The notes under the pieces: model-generated | Told to the model about the DNA's origin: nothing | The model's input: the letters and a program-made list of their open reading frames with translations, nothing else | The model's database searches: none | Source: a virus | Virus record (IMG/VR): IMGVR_UViG_3300035181_000471 | Coordinates: 124,001 to 188,000 of that record | Length of the DNA stretch: 64,000 nt | Direction: 5' to 3' (one strand) | In this document: in pieces, positions 33,648 to 42,040 of the stretch | Position numbering within the stretch: position 1 is the stretch's first letter | How the letters are laid out: each line of letters starts with the position of its first letter | Position numbers and translations under genes: made by a program

Positions 33648-36600
33648 ATGGCACTTTTCGATCAGTACACAGAACCAGGAGTCTACACCCGTGAATCGGC
33701 GGACGCTCCTGGTGTCATCCTATTCGGTGACCTTCGTATTCCTATCTTCATCGGAGAGGGAGTCGAGGAATTCACCAATAAGAATGTGACCCTCCACAGA
33801 GGTTCTAGTTCTGTGGCCGATGATCTAGTGGTCAAGGAAAACATCACTGACCAGCTTTACAACGAGAGCAACATCTACAGTCCCACTCGCTCCTTCCAGC
33901 TAACTTACTTTCCTGTTGTTAAGGGTGATGGAACTGGAACCACCACTTCCCAGCCTACCGACATCACCGTCCTAGCTAACGGAGTTCCAGCCGCCGTAAC
34001 CTCCCTAAACGGCGTTACTGGTGAGCTAATGCTCCACGACATCTACGGTGCTGATACCACCCTAGAAGTCACCTACTACTTCAAGCGCAAGGATACTTAC
34101 TTCGCTAACGAGAATGTGTCTTCTCAGGTTCCTACCTTCGCTACTTGGACACAGCAGGCCAACCTCGTCCTATCGCTAACTAACCCTGGCGCTCTAGGTA
34201 ACAATGTCACCCTAGCTCTAACCAAGGTCACTCCCACCTCTGATGCACTAGCTGTGTCTGGTATCGGAACTGACTCCATCTCCATCGAGCTACAGCGCAC
34301 CGCTAAGGCAATTGCTGTTGGCCTACCCCTAACCTTCAATGCCGCTGGTAAGACCATCACCAGAGCTACTGGAACTTGGCCTGCTGAGGGTGTTAAGATT
34401 GGTGACTCCATCACCCTATCCGGTTTCGGAACTTCCGCCAACAACAAGGTTGTGACTGTATCTGGTGTGACTGACACCACCCTAACTGTGGCTGAGGTTC
34501 TAACCAACGCTACCACTGAAGTTGGAACTGTCTCCCTAATCGCAGTCAGATCCCTAACTGACCTAAAGAACCTAGTTCTTTCTGGAATCACCACCCTATC
34601 TGCTGGTGACCTAACCGTTGTTTCTCTAACTTCCGGTTTCGAAAATCTAGGTGCAACCGCCGCTTCCGCCTCCTTCTCCGGTGGTGCTGGACCCTCCTCT
34701 AACACCGTCTTTAAGGTAGCCCACACTCCTATCGTAGATGGTGCCAACGGTGGTGTTGTAACTTCCAACGCCTCTAAGGTTCAGGCTACTGTGAACGGGC
34801 TACCTGCTCCTATCGTAGCTGTTGATGGTCCTAACGGCCTAGTCACTCTAGCCTCCTCCGTGGTTGCTGGACAAACTGTGCTTCTAAGCTACTACTCCAA
34901 CAACTATCAGGACACCTACGAGCTTCTACCCTCTTCCAATGTCACCAGCATCTCTAATGTCGGTTACGGTCCTGACCGTGCTGATTTCGTAAACGGTGTT
35001 GATTATGTTCTAGAGAACCTAGCTAACGGTTCCAGCCGCATCCAGTGGGGAGCTTCTGCCTCCGTTGCTACCGGAACTTGGACTGCTGGCTTCACTCCTT
35101 TCGATGCCTCTGTAGTCACTACCACTCTAATTGACGAGAAGGTATACATGCAGCCTGTTCAGGGTGAGGTCAATGGCAAGAACGCCATCTTCACTCTAGC
35201 TGACAGCCCTGTTGATGGTTCTGGCCTCTCCAGAACTACTAACGATCCTGCTCTAGTTCAGATCTACATCGGCGCAAACCCTGTAGCCGCTCTAGCCGCT
35301 GGTGCTGTTCGCGTCATTCAGGTCGTCGGGGCTAACCGCACTGTCAAGCTCTACAATCCTCCTGCATCTGGAACCGTCTACGCTTCCTACTACAGAAGCG
35401 CACTAAACGACCACAGCTACACCTTAACTGTCGGAACCCCCGGAATCACCGGACAGGGAACCTACAAGATCTCCAATGAGCTAGGTGCTGTTATCGCTCC
35501 AATCGTTGCTGGTGCTTCTGCTGTAAGCGAAGCCGCAAACTTCGCTTCTACCGGAATCGTATGGCCTATCAACAACGCCCTATCCGTTCCCGACCTCTCC
35601 ACCACTCCTGGTGTAAGCCCTGATGAAACCATCACTCTCACCTTCCAGGATGACAGCCTTCAGTTCACCGTAACTCCTGCTGTCCAGGCCACTGCCAAGG
35701 ACACCTCTGGAGCCGGAACCAATGCCGCCATTCAGTTCCGCACCACTACCGCTTCTTCCGCTCCTAACGGTGTTGTGACTGTAGTGCTACAGGCTGGTGC
35801 TGGCGTTGCTGACGCAGTTGCCATCACTGGTGGTGGAACCAACGCCATCGTGGTCAACATCCTAAAGAATGGTGGAACTGTCTCCAGAACCCTACAGGAG
35901 ATCATCAACCTATTCGCTACTTACCCCACCAGCACCCCCCTTGGTGGATTGATCATCTGCGAAGCCGCTCCTGGATCTGGCCTAAGCCTAACCGCTAACG
36001 CTGTTCCTACCTCTGGTGGCCCCATTGCCTTCACTGGCGGTGTGACTCTTGTTCAGACCCCCTACGCTATCCGCTACAAGGTGACTTCTTCCAGAACCAC
36101 CACCAACCAGACCGCTGATGGAATGGGCCTAACTGGTGGAGTACACACTCCTTCCTACCTCAACTACTCCGGTGGTGGAACTCCTGTAGGAGCCGATGGT
36201 TACCTAGATCAGACTTACATTGATGCCGCAACTGGTGTCAAGTTCACCATCGTCAACCCAACTGACGCTCTAAGCTTCGGTTACACTTCCCTGCCCTCCC
36301 CTTCCTACCACTACCGTCCAGGTGACACCCTAACCTTCACCGTGAACAAGGCTACTGCTCGTTATACCTCTTCTGTCCCCACCGTCAGCATCCCTGGCCT
36401 AAAGGTCAAGGTAGCCTCTACCTACGGAATGAAGGCCGCTGACACCGCAGTCATCACCACCTACAACAAGGCTGGTAATGAGCCCTCAATCGGTGACTTC
36501 TACTATGCAAGCTATACCGTGGCTAAGAGCGAGAGTGACATGGGTCTAAAGATCTACACTAACCCTGTAGACGCTTACGCTCAGTACGGTGATCCTAACC

Positions 36601-37538
36601 CAACCAACAAGCTATCCCTAGCTACCCGCCTCTTCACTCAGAATGGTGGACAGATCTTCGGATGCATCCAGGTTGCTAAGGAAGTTGGCCTAGAGACTGC
36701 CTCTGACCAGGCTTTCATGACCGCAATCGCTTCTCTAGCAACTCCTCTACCCGGCACTGATCGTAAGGCCGATATGATTCAGCCTCTAACCACTTCTCCA
36801 GTGGTTGTACAGTATCTAAATCGTCACCTTCTAACCCAGTCCTCTCAGCGTAACTCTGGAGAAGCCACCGCAGTTTACGGCTTCGACTACTACGCAACCC
36901 CCGACACCATGAGAAACTCTGCCCGTTCCATTAAGTCTGATCGTATGATCGCCGTTGGAACCCCCGGAGCCATCCTAGAAATTGATGTCGCTGGTAAGAC
37001 CGCTGAGTTCGCTGTCGGTGGTGAGTTCCTCGCCGCTGGTATGGTCGGAATGATGATCAACCCCGCAATTGATGTTGCTACCACTCTAACCAGACAGAAC
37101 CTAGTTGGTTTCAGCCGACTCATCAAGAGATACGATGGTCCTACTATGGATCAGATGGCCTCTGACGGTGTTACCTGCATCCAGGAGAACAACGGCGCCT
37201 TCCAGGTTCGTCACTGGATCACCACTGATAACTCCAGCCCCCTCAAGAGAGAGCCTACTTCTCGCTTGATCGTTGACTACACTCGCAAGATCGTTCGTAG
37301 AAACCTAGATCAGTTCATTGGTCGTAAGCTAATGCAATCCACCATGAACTCTGTCTCCATCGTAGCCTCCTCTACTCTAAAGGCCCTAGTGGAACAGGAG
37401 ATCATCGAAGGCTTCAAGAATCTCGTAATCGAGAGAGATCAGGCCGATCCTACTGTTCTTCATGTGAGGTTCTCCATGAAGCCCATCTTTGCTCTGCTCT
37501 ACATTGATGTGGCTCTAACGGTCTCCACCAAGCTATAA
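33648..37538 (+). CDS. Contractile tail sheath protein, unusually large
   Basis: 1296 aa against about 450-700 in most myoviruses; AAGGGAG before the ATG and a 98-nt leader. The N-terminus (TEPGVYTRESADAPGV) and the C-terminal 340 residues are diagnostic: PVVVQYLNRHLLTQSSQRN, MIAVGTPGA, LTRQNLVGFSRLIKRYDG, SRLIVDYTRKIVRRNLDQFIG and a final FSMKPIFALLYIDVALTV. Between them about 700 residues of beta-rich inserts are spliced in. One of these (about 233-290, AEGVKIGDSITLSGFG) resembles a domain of the minus-strand protein at 57047-60295. Leucine is nearly always CTA, as expected for a highly expressed gene here. A strong terminator follows. It polymerises around the tail tube and contracts on infection. 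Confidence 0.93.
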   Translation: MALFDQYTEPGVYTRESADAPGVILFGDLRIPIFIGEGVEEFTNKNVTLHRGSSSVADDLVVKENITDQLYNESNIYSPTRSFQLTYFPVVKGDGTGTTTSQPTDITVLANGVPAAVTSLNGVTGELMLHDIYGADTTLEVTYYFKRKDTYFANENVSSQVPTFATWTQQANLVLSLTNPGALGNNVTLALTKVTPTSDALAVSGIGTDSISIELQRTAKAIAVGLPLTFNAAGKTITRATGTWPAEGVKIGDSITLSGFGTSANNKVVTVSGVTDTTLTVAEVLTNATTEVGTVSLIAVRSLTDLKNLVLSGITTLSAGDLTVVSLTSGFENLGATAASASFSGGAGPSSNTVFKVAHTPIVDGANGGVVTSNASKVQATVNGLPAPIVAVDGPNGLVTLASSVVAGQTVLLSYYSNNYQDTYELLPSSNVTSISNVGYGPDRADFVNGVDYVLENLANGSSRIQWGASASVATGTWTAGFTPFDASVVTTTLIDEKVYMQPVQGEVNGKNAIFTLADSPVDGSGLSRTTNDPALVQIYIGANPVAALAAGAVRVIQVVGANRTVKLYNPPASGTVYASYYRSALNDHSYTLTVGTPGITGQGTYKISNELGAVIAPIVAGASAVSEAANFASTGIVWPINNALSVPDLSTTPGVSPDETITLTFQDDSLQFTVTPAVQATAKDTSGAGTNAAIQFRTTTASSAPNGVVTVVLQAGAGVADAVAITGGGTNAIVVNILKNGGTVSRTLQEIINLFATYPTSTPLGGLIICEAAPGSGLSLTANAVPTSGGPIAFTGGVTLVQTPYAIRYKVTSSRTTTNQTADGMGLTGGVHTPSYLNYSGGGTPVGADGYLDQTYIDAATGVKFTIVNPTDALSFGYTSLPSPSYHYRPGDTLTFTVNKATARYTSSVPTVSIPGLKVKVASTYGMKAADTAVITTYNKAGNEPSIGDFYYASYTVAKSESDMGLKIYTNPVDAYAQYGDPNPTNKLSLATRLFTQNGGQIFGCIQVAKEVGLETASDQAFMTAIASLATPLPGTDRKADMIQPLTTSPVVVQYLNRHLLTQSSQRNSGEATAVYGFDYYATPDTMRNSARSIKSDRMIAVGTPGAILEIDVAGKTAEFAVGGEFLAAGMVGMMINPAIDVATTLTRQNLVGFSRLIKRYDGPTMDQMASDGVTCIQENNGAFQVRHWITTDNSSPLKREPTSRLIVDYTRKIVRRNLDQFIGRKLMQSTMNSVSIVASSTLKALVEQEIIEGFKNLVIERDQADPTVLHVRFSMKPIFALLYIDVALTVSTKL

Positions 37539-37545
37539 GGAATCA

Positions 37546-37579
37546 AAATCAGGGGGAGCTTAAAACCTCCCCCTGATTT
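37546..37579 (+). terminator. Rho-independent terminator after the sheath gene
   Basis: The 13-bp perfect stem AAATCAGGGGGAG / CTCCCCCTGATTT has an 8-nt loop and begins 8 nt after the sheath stop. Only a short T-run follows, so some readthrough into the 37594 gene is likely. Confidence 0.85.
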
Positions 37580-37593
37580 CCTACCGAGGAACT

Positions 37594-38031
37594 ATGAAGA
37601 TCCATCCCGTTATTCAGCACTTGAATTCAGTTGTAACTGTCACCCTACAGGCTAGTTTCGTGGGTGATGCAAACGACTCCACTGATAAACAAAGAATTAC
37701 ATCTTATGGTGATCCAAAGGTTAATATGGCAGGAGATTTCATTGATCCTGTTGGTGGGGTTTTCACTTTCTCATTTCCCGTGTCTGAGTATTACAAGGGA
37801 GTGACCACTGAGTTATCCAATTACTCCGTTAGATTTATGACTCAGCTTCCTGCTGGCGTACCCGGTCAGGTGGCACCGACTCAGGGACCACTCGACTGCA
37901 TTACCTCAGATCCAATCCTAGCCGCAACCACATGGTCTACCGTCATGGGAACCAGGATTGGTGCCACCCTTACCACTCTAAGAGCTAAAACTCCAGCCAC
38001 ATTAACCACACTTCCTGATGCTACTGTATAA
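37594..38031 (+). CDS. Small structural protein between sheath and tube
   Basis: 145 aa; GAGG 7 nt before the ATG. Beta-rich with a hydrophobic VVTVTLQASFVGDANDS start, a DPVGGVFTFSFPVSEYYKG centre and a Thr/Ala-rich end (TLTTLRAKTPATLTTLPDATV). Its position between the sheath and the probable tube genes suggests a tail or tube-associated protein. No family is recognised. Confidence 0.6.
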   Translation: MKIHPVIQHLNSVVTVTLQASFVGDANDSTDKQRITSYGDPKVNMAGDFIDPVGGVFTFSFPVSEYYKGVTTELSNYSVRFMTQLPAGVPGQVAPTQGPLDCITSDPILAATTWSTVMGTRIGATLTTLRAKTPATLTTLPDATV

Positions 38032-38043
38032 GGAGCTAGAAAA

Positions 38044-39399
38044 ATGCAATCGAATATGATGAGAAAAAGGGCCTTACAAGAAGCCAAGAAGTGTCCTGAC
38101 TGTGAGAGTCAGGGTCATGCTTGTGCAAAACACAACACTGTTGTAAGAGCGTTGGACCTACCTCAGTCTAAGAGTGCCATGCCCTCTAAGGAATATGAAC
38201 AGGATAAGACCTACCAAGACAAGGGTTCCGAAACTGATTTACAAGTCAACATTCAAGGTGCCGTTAGTCCTGCTAAGGGAGTACTAGACTACATCAAGCA
38301 GAAGCGTGTTGCACTAGAACAAGTTCTACAAACCAGAGGTGAGGCAGCAGTAGTCACCATGGCTTCTAAAGATCTTGCTGAGACTGTCCCCGGTGTAGCC
38401 AACACCAACACCAGCCTGCTAGGTGGAGTAATCGCCAAATATCTAATCCAACTAACACAGAAGGCCAAAGGCCAGAAGGTGACCCCCGCTTTTAACGACA
38501 GCCAATTTCTACAAGAAATCGAACCAATCCTAGAAAGGAAACACGCCTCCATGAACACCGCTGGAAAGAACCTAAAAGACAAGTCTGAGGAAGAATTAGA
38601 AGAGATGGAATCTTCTGATAAGGCCAATAAGACCAAGATGAAGAGACAGCCAGAAGGTGACAAGAAGGCTTCCTCGAAGCTAGCCGCCGAAGGTGGAGCA
38701 GAGGACGAAGAAGAGACTGAAGAGCAAACTTCTGTTGATTCAGCCGTGGTTGCCCTACTCGATTCCTGTAAGAACGAGTGGACCAATCTAGGTGAGCCTG
38801 TCAATCCTTCCACTTGGCCCAAGGAAATTGAAAGAGCCATTCTCAACCTAAACGACTCTATAATCAAAGCCATTGAGTCAACCGAGAGTAAGCTCATCGA
38901 GGGTGAGTTCTACTCTAAGAATGTTGACGAAGGTGTAAGCTCTGCTGGTGGTGGGTCTGCCATGATGAACGATCTATCTGTAGCTCCCGCTGAAGAAGGT
39001 GTAAATGGCGTCACCAATGATGAAGTTGTAGAGGAAGCTCCTTTAGACAACGAGATCAAGGCCAAGAAGTCTTCCAAGACTGCCGCCGCTGATATCACCT
39101 CCACCGAAACCAAAAAGGCCCTCAAGTTCGTCGAAGATCTTCAGGAAAAAGTTGCCGCTCTGTTCTTCGACTATAAAAAGACCGTAGAAGCCACTAATAA
39201 TTCTGCTCTAGTCAAGTCTGCTGGAGAGGATCTAGTTCGCCTCAAGACCAAGCTCAGCGAAGTAGAGAAGGTAATGAGCAAGCAGTTAACCGTTCTATCC
39301 GAGGCCGAGGAGTCCACCGAGAAGCAGAACAAAGAAAACGCCAAGTCTTCAAAACAGTCATCCAAGTTTATGGGCCTATCTCTTGCCTCTGAAGAGTAA
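38044..39399 (+). CDS. Acidic coiled-coil virion-assembly protein with N-terminal zinc site
   Basis: 451 aa; AAGGAG before the ATG. The N-terminus has C-P-D-C...H-A-C-A-K-H (about residues 17-30), a possible zinc site. Residues about 85-140 and 235-290 are helical. A strongly acidic, low-complexity segment (about 180-235, EEELEEMESSDKANK... EDEEETEEQT) and a C-terminal coiled coil (about 355-430) surround an SKTAAADIT motif like those of the scaffold and capsid genes. Composition resembles scaffolding or tail-chaperone-type proteins; the gap between sheath and tube is where tape-measure chaperones often lie, but no frameshift is visible. Role inferred only. Confidence 0.55.
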   Translation: MQSNMMRKRALQEAKKCPDCESQGHACAKHNTVVRALDLPQSKSAMPSKEYEQDKTYQDKGSETDLQVNIQGAVSPAKGVLDYIKQKRVALEQVLQTRGEAAVVTMASKDLAETVPGVANTNTSLLGGVIAKYLIQLTQKAKGQKVTPAFNDSQFLQEIEPILERKHASMNTAGKNLKDKSEEELEEMESSDKANKTKMKRQPEGDKKASSKLAAEGGAEDEEETEEQTSVDSAVVALLDSCKNEWTNLGEPVNPSTWPKEIERAILNLNDSIIKAIESTESKLIEGEFYSKNVDEGVSSAGGGSAMMNDLSVAPAEEGVNGVTNDEVVEEAPLDNEIKAKKSSKTAAADITSTETKKALKFVEDLQEKVAALFFDYKKTVEATNNSALVKSAGEDLVRLKTKLSEVEKVMSKQLTVLSEAEESTEKQNKENAKSSKQSSKFMGLSLASEE

Positions 39400-39444
39400 T
39401 TAAAGGAAACTGCATTTTAATTTCTATGAAAGAGGAGTAAATAT

Positions 39445-40125
39445 ATGGCAGGCACATCTGACAGCTACCTTTACAGACAAGGCGCTTCCGCCCAAACGAA
39501 GTCTGTAATTTCTAGCCGCTTTAAAATTTTCAGTCATGTCGCTGGAGTGGGTAAGTTCGTGAAGATGGGTGTGACCACCTCCTTCAACATTTCCGAGTCC
39601 AAGAACATTGACACCATTCGTGGTCTAGGCTATGGCGATCAAATTGCCGAGCTAGTCCCTGGCGTAACCCAGCCTATGTCCTTGACGATCAATCGTCACG
39701 CTCTCTACCTAGCCAATATCATGCAGATGTTCGGTTATAAGGCCGGAGCATCTGGACTAGTCCGTTCCCTCAAGCACCACAAGTGGCCCTTCGACATCAA
39801 GACCGAGATCGTGTTTTCTGAGCTAGCTTCAGAAGCCAAGGATACCGGACAGGCTCAGACTGCCGATGTTCCCTCTGAGGGTGGCCTAAACAATCTAGGA
39901 AACCCCGGCCTATACGCCATTGTAACCGTATACGAAGGTTGCTGGATGTCCAACTACTCCACCGCTTATCAGGTTGAGCAGGCCGCTGTATCTGAAGATG
40001 TGACTGTAATGGTCTCCGATGTCTTCGATGCTAACGGTTCCGTCTACGGTGAATTCATTGATTCCGGTCTAAATAAGGGTGATGCCACTGGCCGCTCCTT
40101 GAGACTAGCCAACGAACCCAGATAA
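39445..40125 (+). CDS. Probable tail tube protein
   Basis: 226 aa; AGAGGAG before the ATG. A single compact domain: SSRFKIFSHVAGVGKFVKMGVTTSFNISESKNIDTIRGLGYGDQIAELVPG, then VTQPMSLTINRHALY, and a C-terminal YAIVTVYEGCWMSNYSTAYQVEQ strand region. The length, the absence of Cys clusters, the CTA-rich highly expressed codon pattern, and the position after the sheath with a strong terminator behind it fit a gp19-like tail tube protein that stacks in hexameric rings inside the sheath. No direct motif proves the fold, so the call rests on size, pattern and context. Confidence 0.72.
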   Translation: MAGTSDSYLYRQGASAQTKSVISSRFKIFSHVAGVGKFVKMGVTTSFNISESKNIDTIRGLGYGDQIAELVPGVTQPMSLTINRHALYLANIMQMFGYKAGASGLVRSLKHHKWPFDIKTEIVFSELASEAKDTGQAQTADVPSEGGLNNLGNPGLYAIVTVYEGCWMSNYSTAYQVEQAAVSEDVTVMVSDVFDANGSVYGEFIDSGLNKGDATGRSLRLANEPR

Positions 40126-40141
40126 CCAACAAAAACCGATG

Positions 40142-40173
40142 AAAGGCCCCTCATAAAATAGAGGGGCCTTTTT
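40142..40173 (+). terminator. Rho-independent terminator after the tube gene
   Basis: Stem AAAGGCCCCTC / GAGGGGCCTTT (11 bp, perfect), loop ATAAAATA, followed by TT. It lies 16 nt after the tube stop and would isolate tube mRNA from the protease/scaffold unit. Confidence 0.92.
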
Positions 40174-40216
40174 CATAATAAACTGACTATTGCACTCTTT
40201 AAGTGAACGGTAGTAT

Positions 40217-40990
40217 ATGTCAAAAACCAAAATAGCCGACATCAACGACATCATAGAAATCCCTGGGAACAAGCTGTTCGACAACGGTCTTTGTGTAGAT
40301 GCTGGTCTACCTCCGCTTACAGATAGTGCAGAAGGCACGGTAGTTGTAAGCTCCCTACTCAAGAAAAAGGGGGATTTAAATGAAGAACTCACGAAGAACC
40401 GCACTTACTACGACAAGACTTACCAGACTGCACCAGGGCGTGATGGCGGTAACCCATTTGCTTCAAAACGAAATGAAGAGGATCAGTTACAGACTCAAGC
40501 AGACCCGCAGACGCATGATCATAAACCTCTCCGTTCTTCTGAGGATAAGGCGTGGATGGGATCTATGGGCATAAAGCAATCGGAGTACCATAAAGATCCC
40601 GATGAGCTTCCCCCTAGGGAAGACCTTAGAAACTATAGTGCTGAGGGGATCAAGAAAGAAGTTCTAGAAGAAGATCGTGATTTAGAGAAAACCTCCTCCT
40701 TATTAATTGGATCATTCAATCATACCGTTGATACAAAAAGAGCCGCTGTAAAAGTTGCATCTGTAAAATCGTTAAGAGCATTCGTAACTCCTACTAATAT
40801 CAAGATTCACGACCAACATCTAGTTGTCAATCTTCCAAGAACTGCCTCTCGTGACATCGAGTTTGATTCCAAGAAGCTATCCGCTATCGAAAATGAAATC
40901 TCCAGGGCTTTAAATGTGAGAGCTAAATACGCTCATTTTATGGTGTCCTCGTCCTATGACGGTGTGGCGTTGGAGTTTCTCTTATGCTAA
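40217..40990 (+). CDS. Hypothetical protein upstream of the head protease
   Basis: 257 aa; weak ribosome site (AACGGTAG). Residues 1-60 are mixed (DINDIIEIPGNKLFDNGLC). Residues 60-160 are charged and probably disordered (TYYDKTYQTAPGRDGGNPFASKRNEEDQ). The last 90 residues form a small alpha/beta domain (NIKIHDQHLVVNLPRTASRDIEFDSKKLSAIENEISRALNV). An EKTSSLLIG site near residue 158 resembles the KTA motif of nearby proteins. It opens the transcription unit with the protease, scaffold and capsid. Function unknown; a prohead assembly role is likely from context. Confidence 0.58.
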   Translation: MSKTKIADINDIIEIPGNKLFDNGLCVDAGLPPLTDSAEGTVVVSSLLKKKGDLNEELTKNRTYYDKTYQTAPGRDGGNPFASKRNEEDQLQTQADPQTHDHKPLRSSEDKAWMGSMGIKQSEYHKDPDELPPREDLRNYSAEGIKKEVLEEDRDLEKTSSLLIGSFNHTVDTKRAAVKVASVKSLRAFVTPTNIKIHDQHLVVNLPRTASRDIEFDSKKLSAIENEISRALNVRAKYAHFMVSSSYDGVALEFLLC

Positions 40991-41094
40991 ACCGAGCTAA
41001 ACTAAGTTCCAGGATCTACTCTGATGATTATAGGGCTAGAATGAAAGTAGCCCCAAAACTTAGAAGGGAAAGAGAAGCCCTCTTGAAAGTGTAA
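40984..41094 (+). CDS. Small basic peptide gene, 36 aa
   Basis: The ATG at 40984 overlaps the last codons of the upstream gene (ATGCTAA), and the stop at 41092-41094 is 2 nt before the protease ATG. The peptide is very basic (MLNRAKLSSRIYS... KLRREREALLKV), predicted helical, with about one third Lys/Arg. Tight fit between two genes, with an overlapping start typical of this genome, argues for a real gene. The product could bind nucleic acid or act as a small assembly factor; this is speculation. Confidence 0.5.
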   Translation: MLNRAKLSSRIYSDDYRARMKVAPKLRREREALLKV

Positions 41095-41096
41095 CC

Positions 41097-41960
41097 ATGC
41101 CAATCAACAAAACCGCAACAGCCGTGTTAACTGACCCAATCTATTCTTTGAATGATTGGAACAAGCTTCATGGGCCAAAAGCCTTCGGCCAGAAGACCGC
41201 AGGCTTCAGCAAATTTGCTGGCAATACCTCCAAGTATCTTCTTTCGCATGTCACCATCATGTCTTCTGTCATGACTGAGAACGAGCCTGATGACTACCTC
41301 ATCAAGCCTGAGTGTTCTTATCTAGTCAACCAGAATGAAGATGGTTGGGAAAACGAAGTTCTCAAGATGTCCTACAGATCCTTCGTAGGAGCTTTTAACT
41401 TCCTTGAACACATGCAGAACAGAAAGCAATCCAAAGGTCACATTATCGACTCCGTTCTCAGAAAGATCAGCATCACTGGGGATGTCTGGGTCTATTTCGT
41501 AGATCTCTTGGTTGCAACTGACCTAGCTCACGAAAAGCTTGTGAGTCAGATCAGAAATGGCGAAGTAAAATATCTCTCGATGGGATGTGTCACCGATCTA
41601 GTTATCTGCTCATATTGTGGACACAGAGTTACTGAGGATGGAAATTACTGCAACCACCTATCATACAATAAGGGGCAGTTCATCCCTGACGACGATGGTG
41701 TGTCTAGAAGAGTGGCCGAGCTTTGTGGTCACAAATCCCTACCCAACGGTGGCGTAAAGTTCGTTGAAGCCTCATGGGTAGAGATTCCCGCTTTCCCTGG
41801 AGCCGCTGTAAGAGAAATCATTGCAGACTCTTGGGAGGGTCCAAAGACCGCTTACACCAAAGACGCAGAAGAGCTAGGAAGGCGTAAAGCCGCATCTTCA
41901 TTGATTCTACCCGGAGCCGATGCTACTGATGCCGCCTTTAATAGATTGCTTATGAGGTAA
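41097..41960 (+). CDS. Probable prohead (head maturation) protease
   Basis: 287 aa. The likely catalytic elements follow prohead-protease order: FLEHMQNRKQSKGHIIDSV with H105, then EVKYLSMGCV with S161. A Cys/His cluster follows (C171-S-Y-C174-G-H...C185-N-H), and EASWVEIPAFPGA ends the domain. Large-phage protease families with an SMG motif, a CSxC knuckle and an E-x-S-W-V-xx-P end are known. The gene directly precedes an acidic scaffold-like gene and the capsid gene, the classic order. KTA motifs occur in this protein (INKTATAV, GQKTAGFS, GPKTAYTK), perhaps self-cleavage sites. It would process the scaffold and capsid inside the prohead. Confidence 0.68.
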   Translation: MPINKTATAVLTDPIYSLNDWNKLHGPKAFGQKTAGFSKFAGNTSKYLLSHVTIMSSVMTENEPDDYLIKPECSYLVNQNEDGWENEVLKMSYRSFVGAFNFLEHMQNRKQSKGHIIDSVLRKISITGDVWVYFVDLLVATDLAHEKLVSQIRNGEVKYLSMGCVTDLVICSYCGHRVTEDGNYCNHLSYNKGQFIPDDDGVSRRVAELCGHKSLPNGGVKFVEASWVEIPAFPGAAVREIIADSWEGPKTAYTKDAEELGRRKAASSLILPGADATDAAFNRLLMR

Positions 41961-42040
41961 ACTATTAAAGCTATGCAATATTTAAACTTTTAATGTCTTT
42001 AAAGAAGAAGTCGAATTTCAAATAACCAGGAGTCTTCAAC

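Noticed and set aside
34124-34768. Minus-strand 214-codon frame within the sheath gene
   Set aside because: It is a shadow of a strongly biased plus-strand gene; no ribosome site or family features.
38289-38897. Minus-strand Ser-rich frame opposite the acidic 38044 gene (and similar frames opposite 42041 and 55009-55260)
   Set aside because: Complement of acidic Glu/Lys codons gives Ser/Leu-rich translations; no start context.
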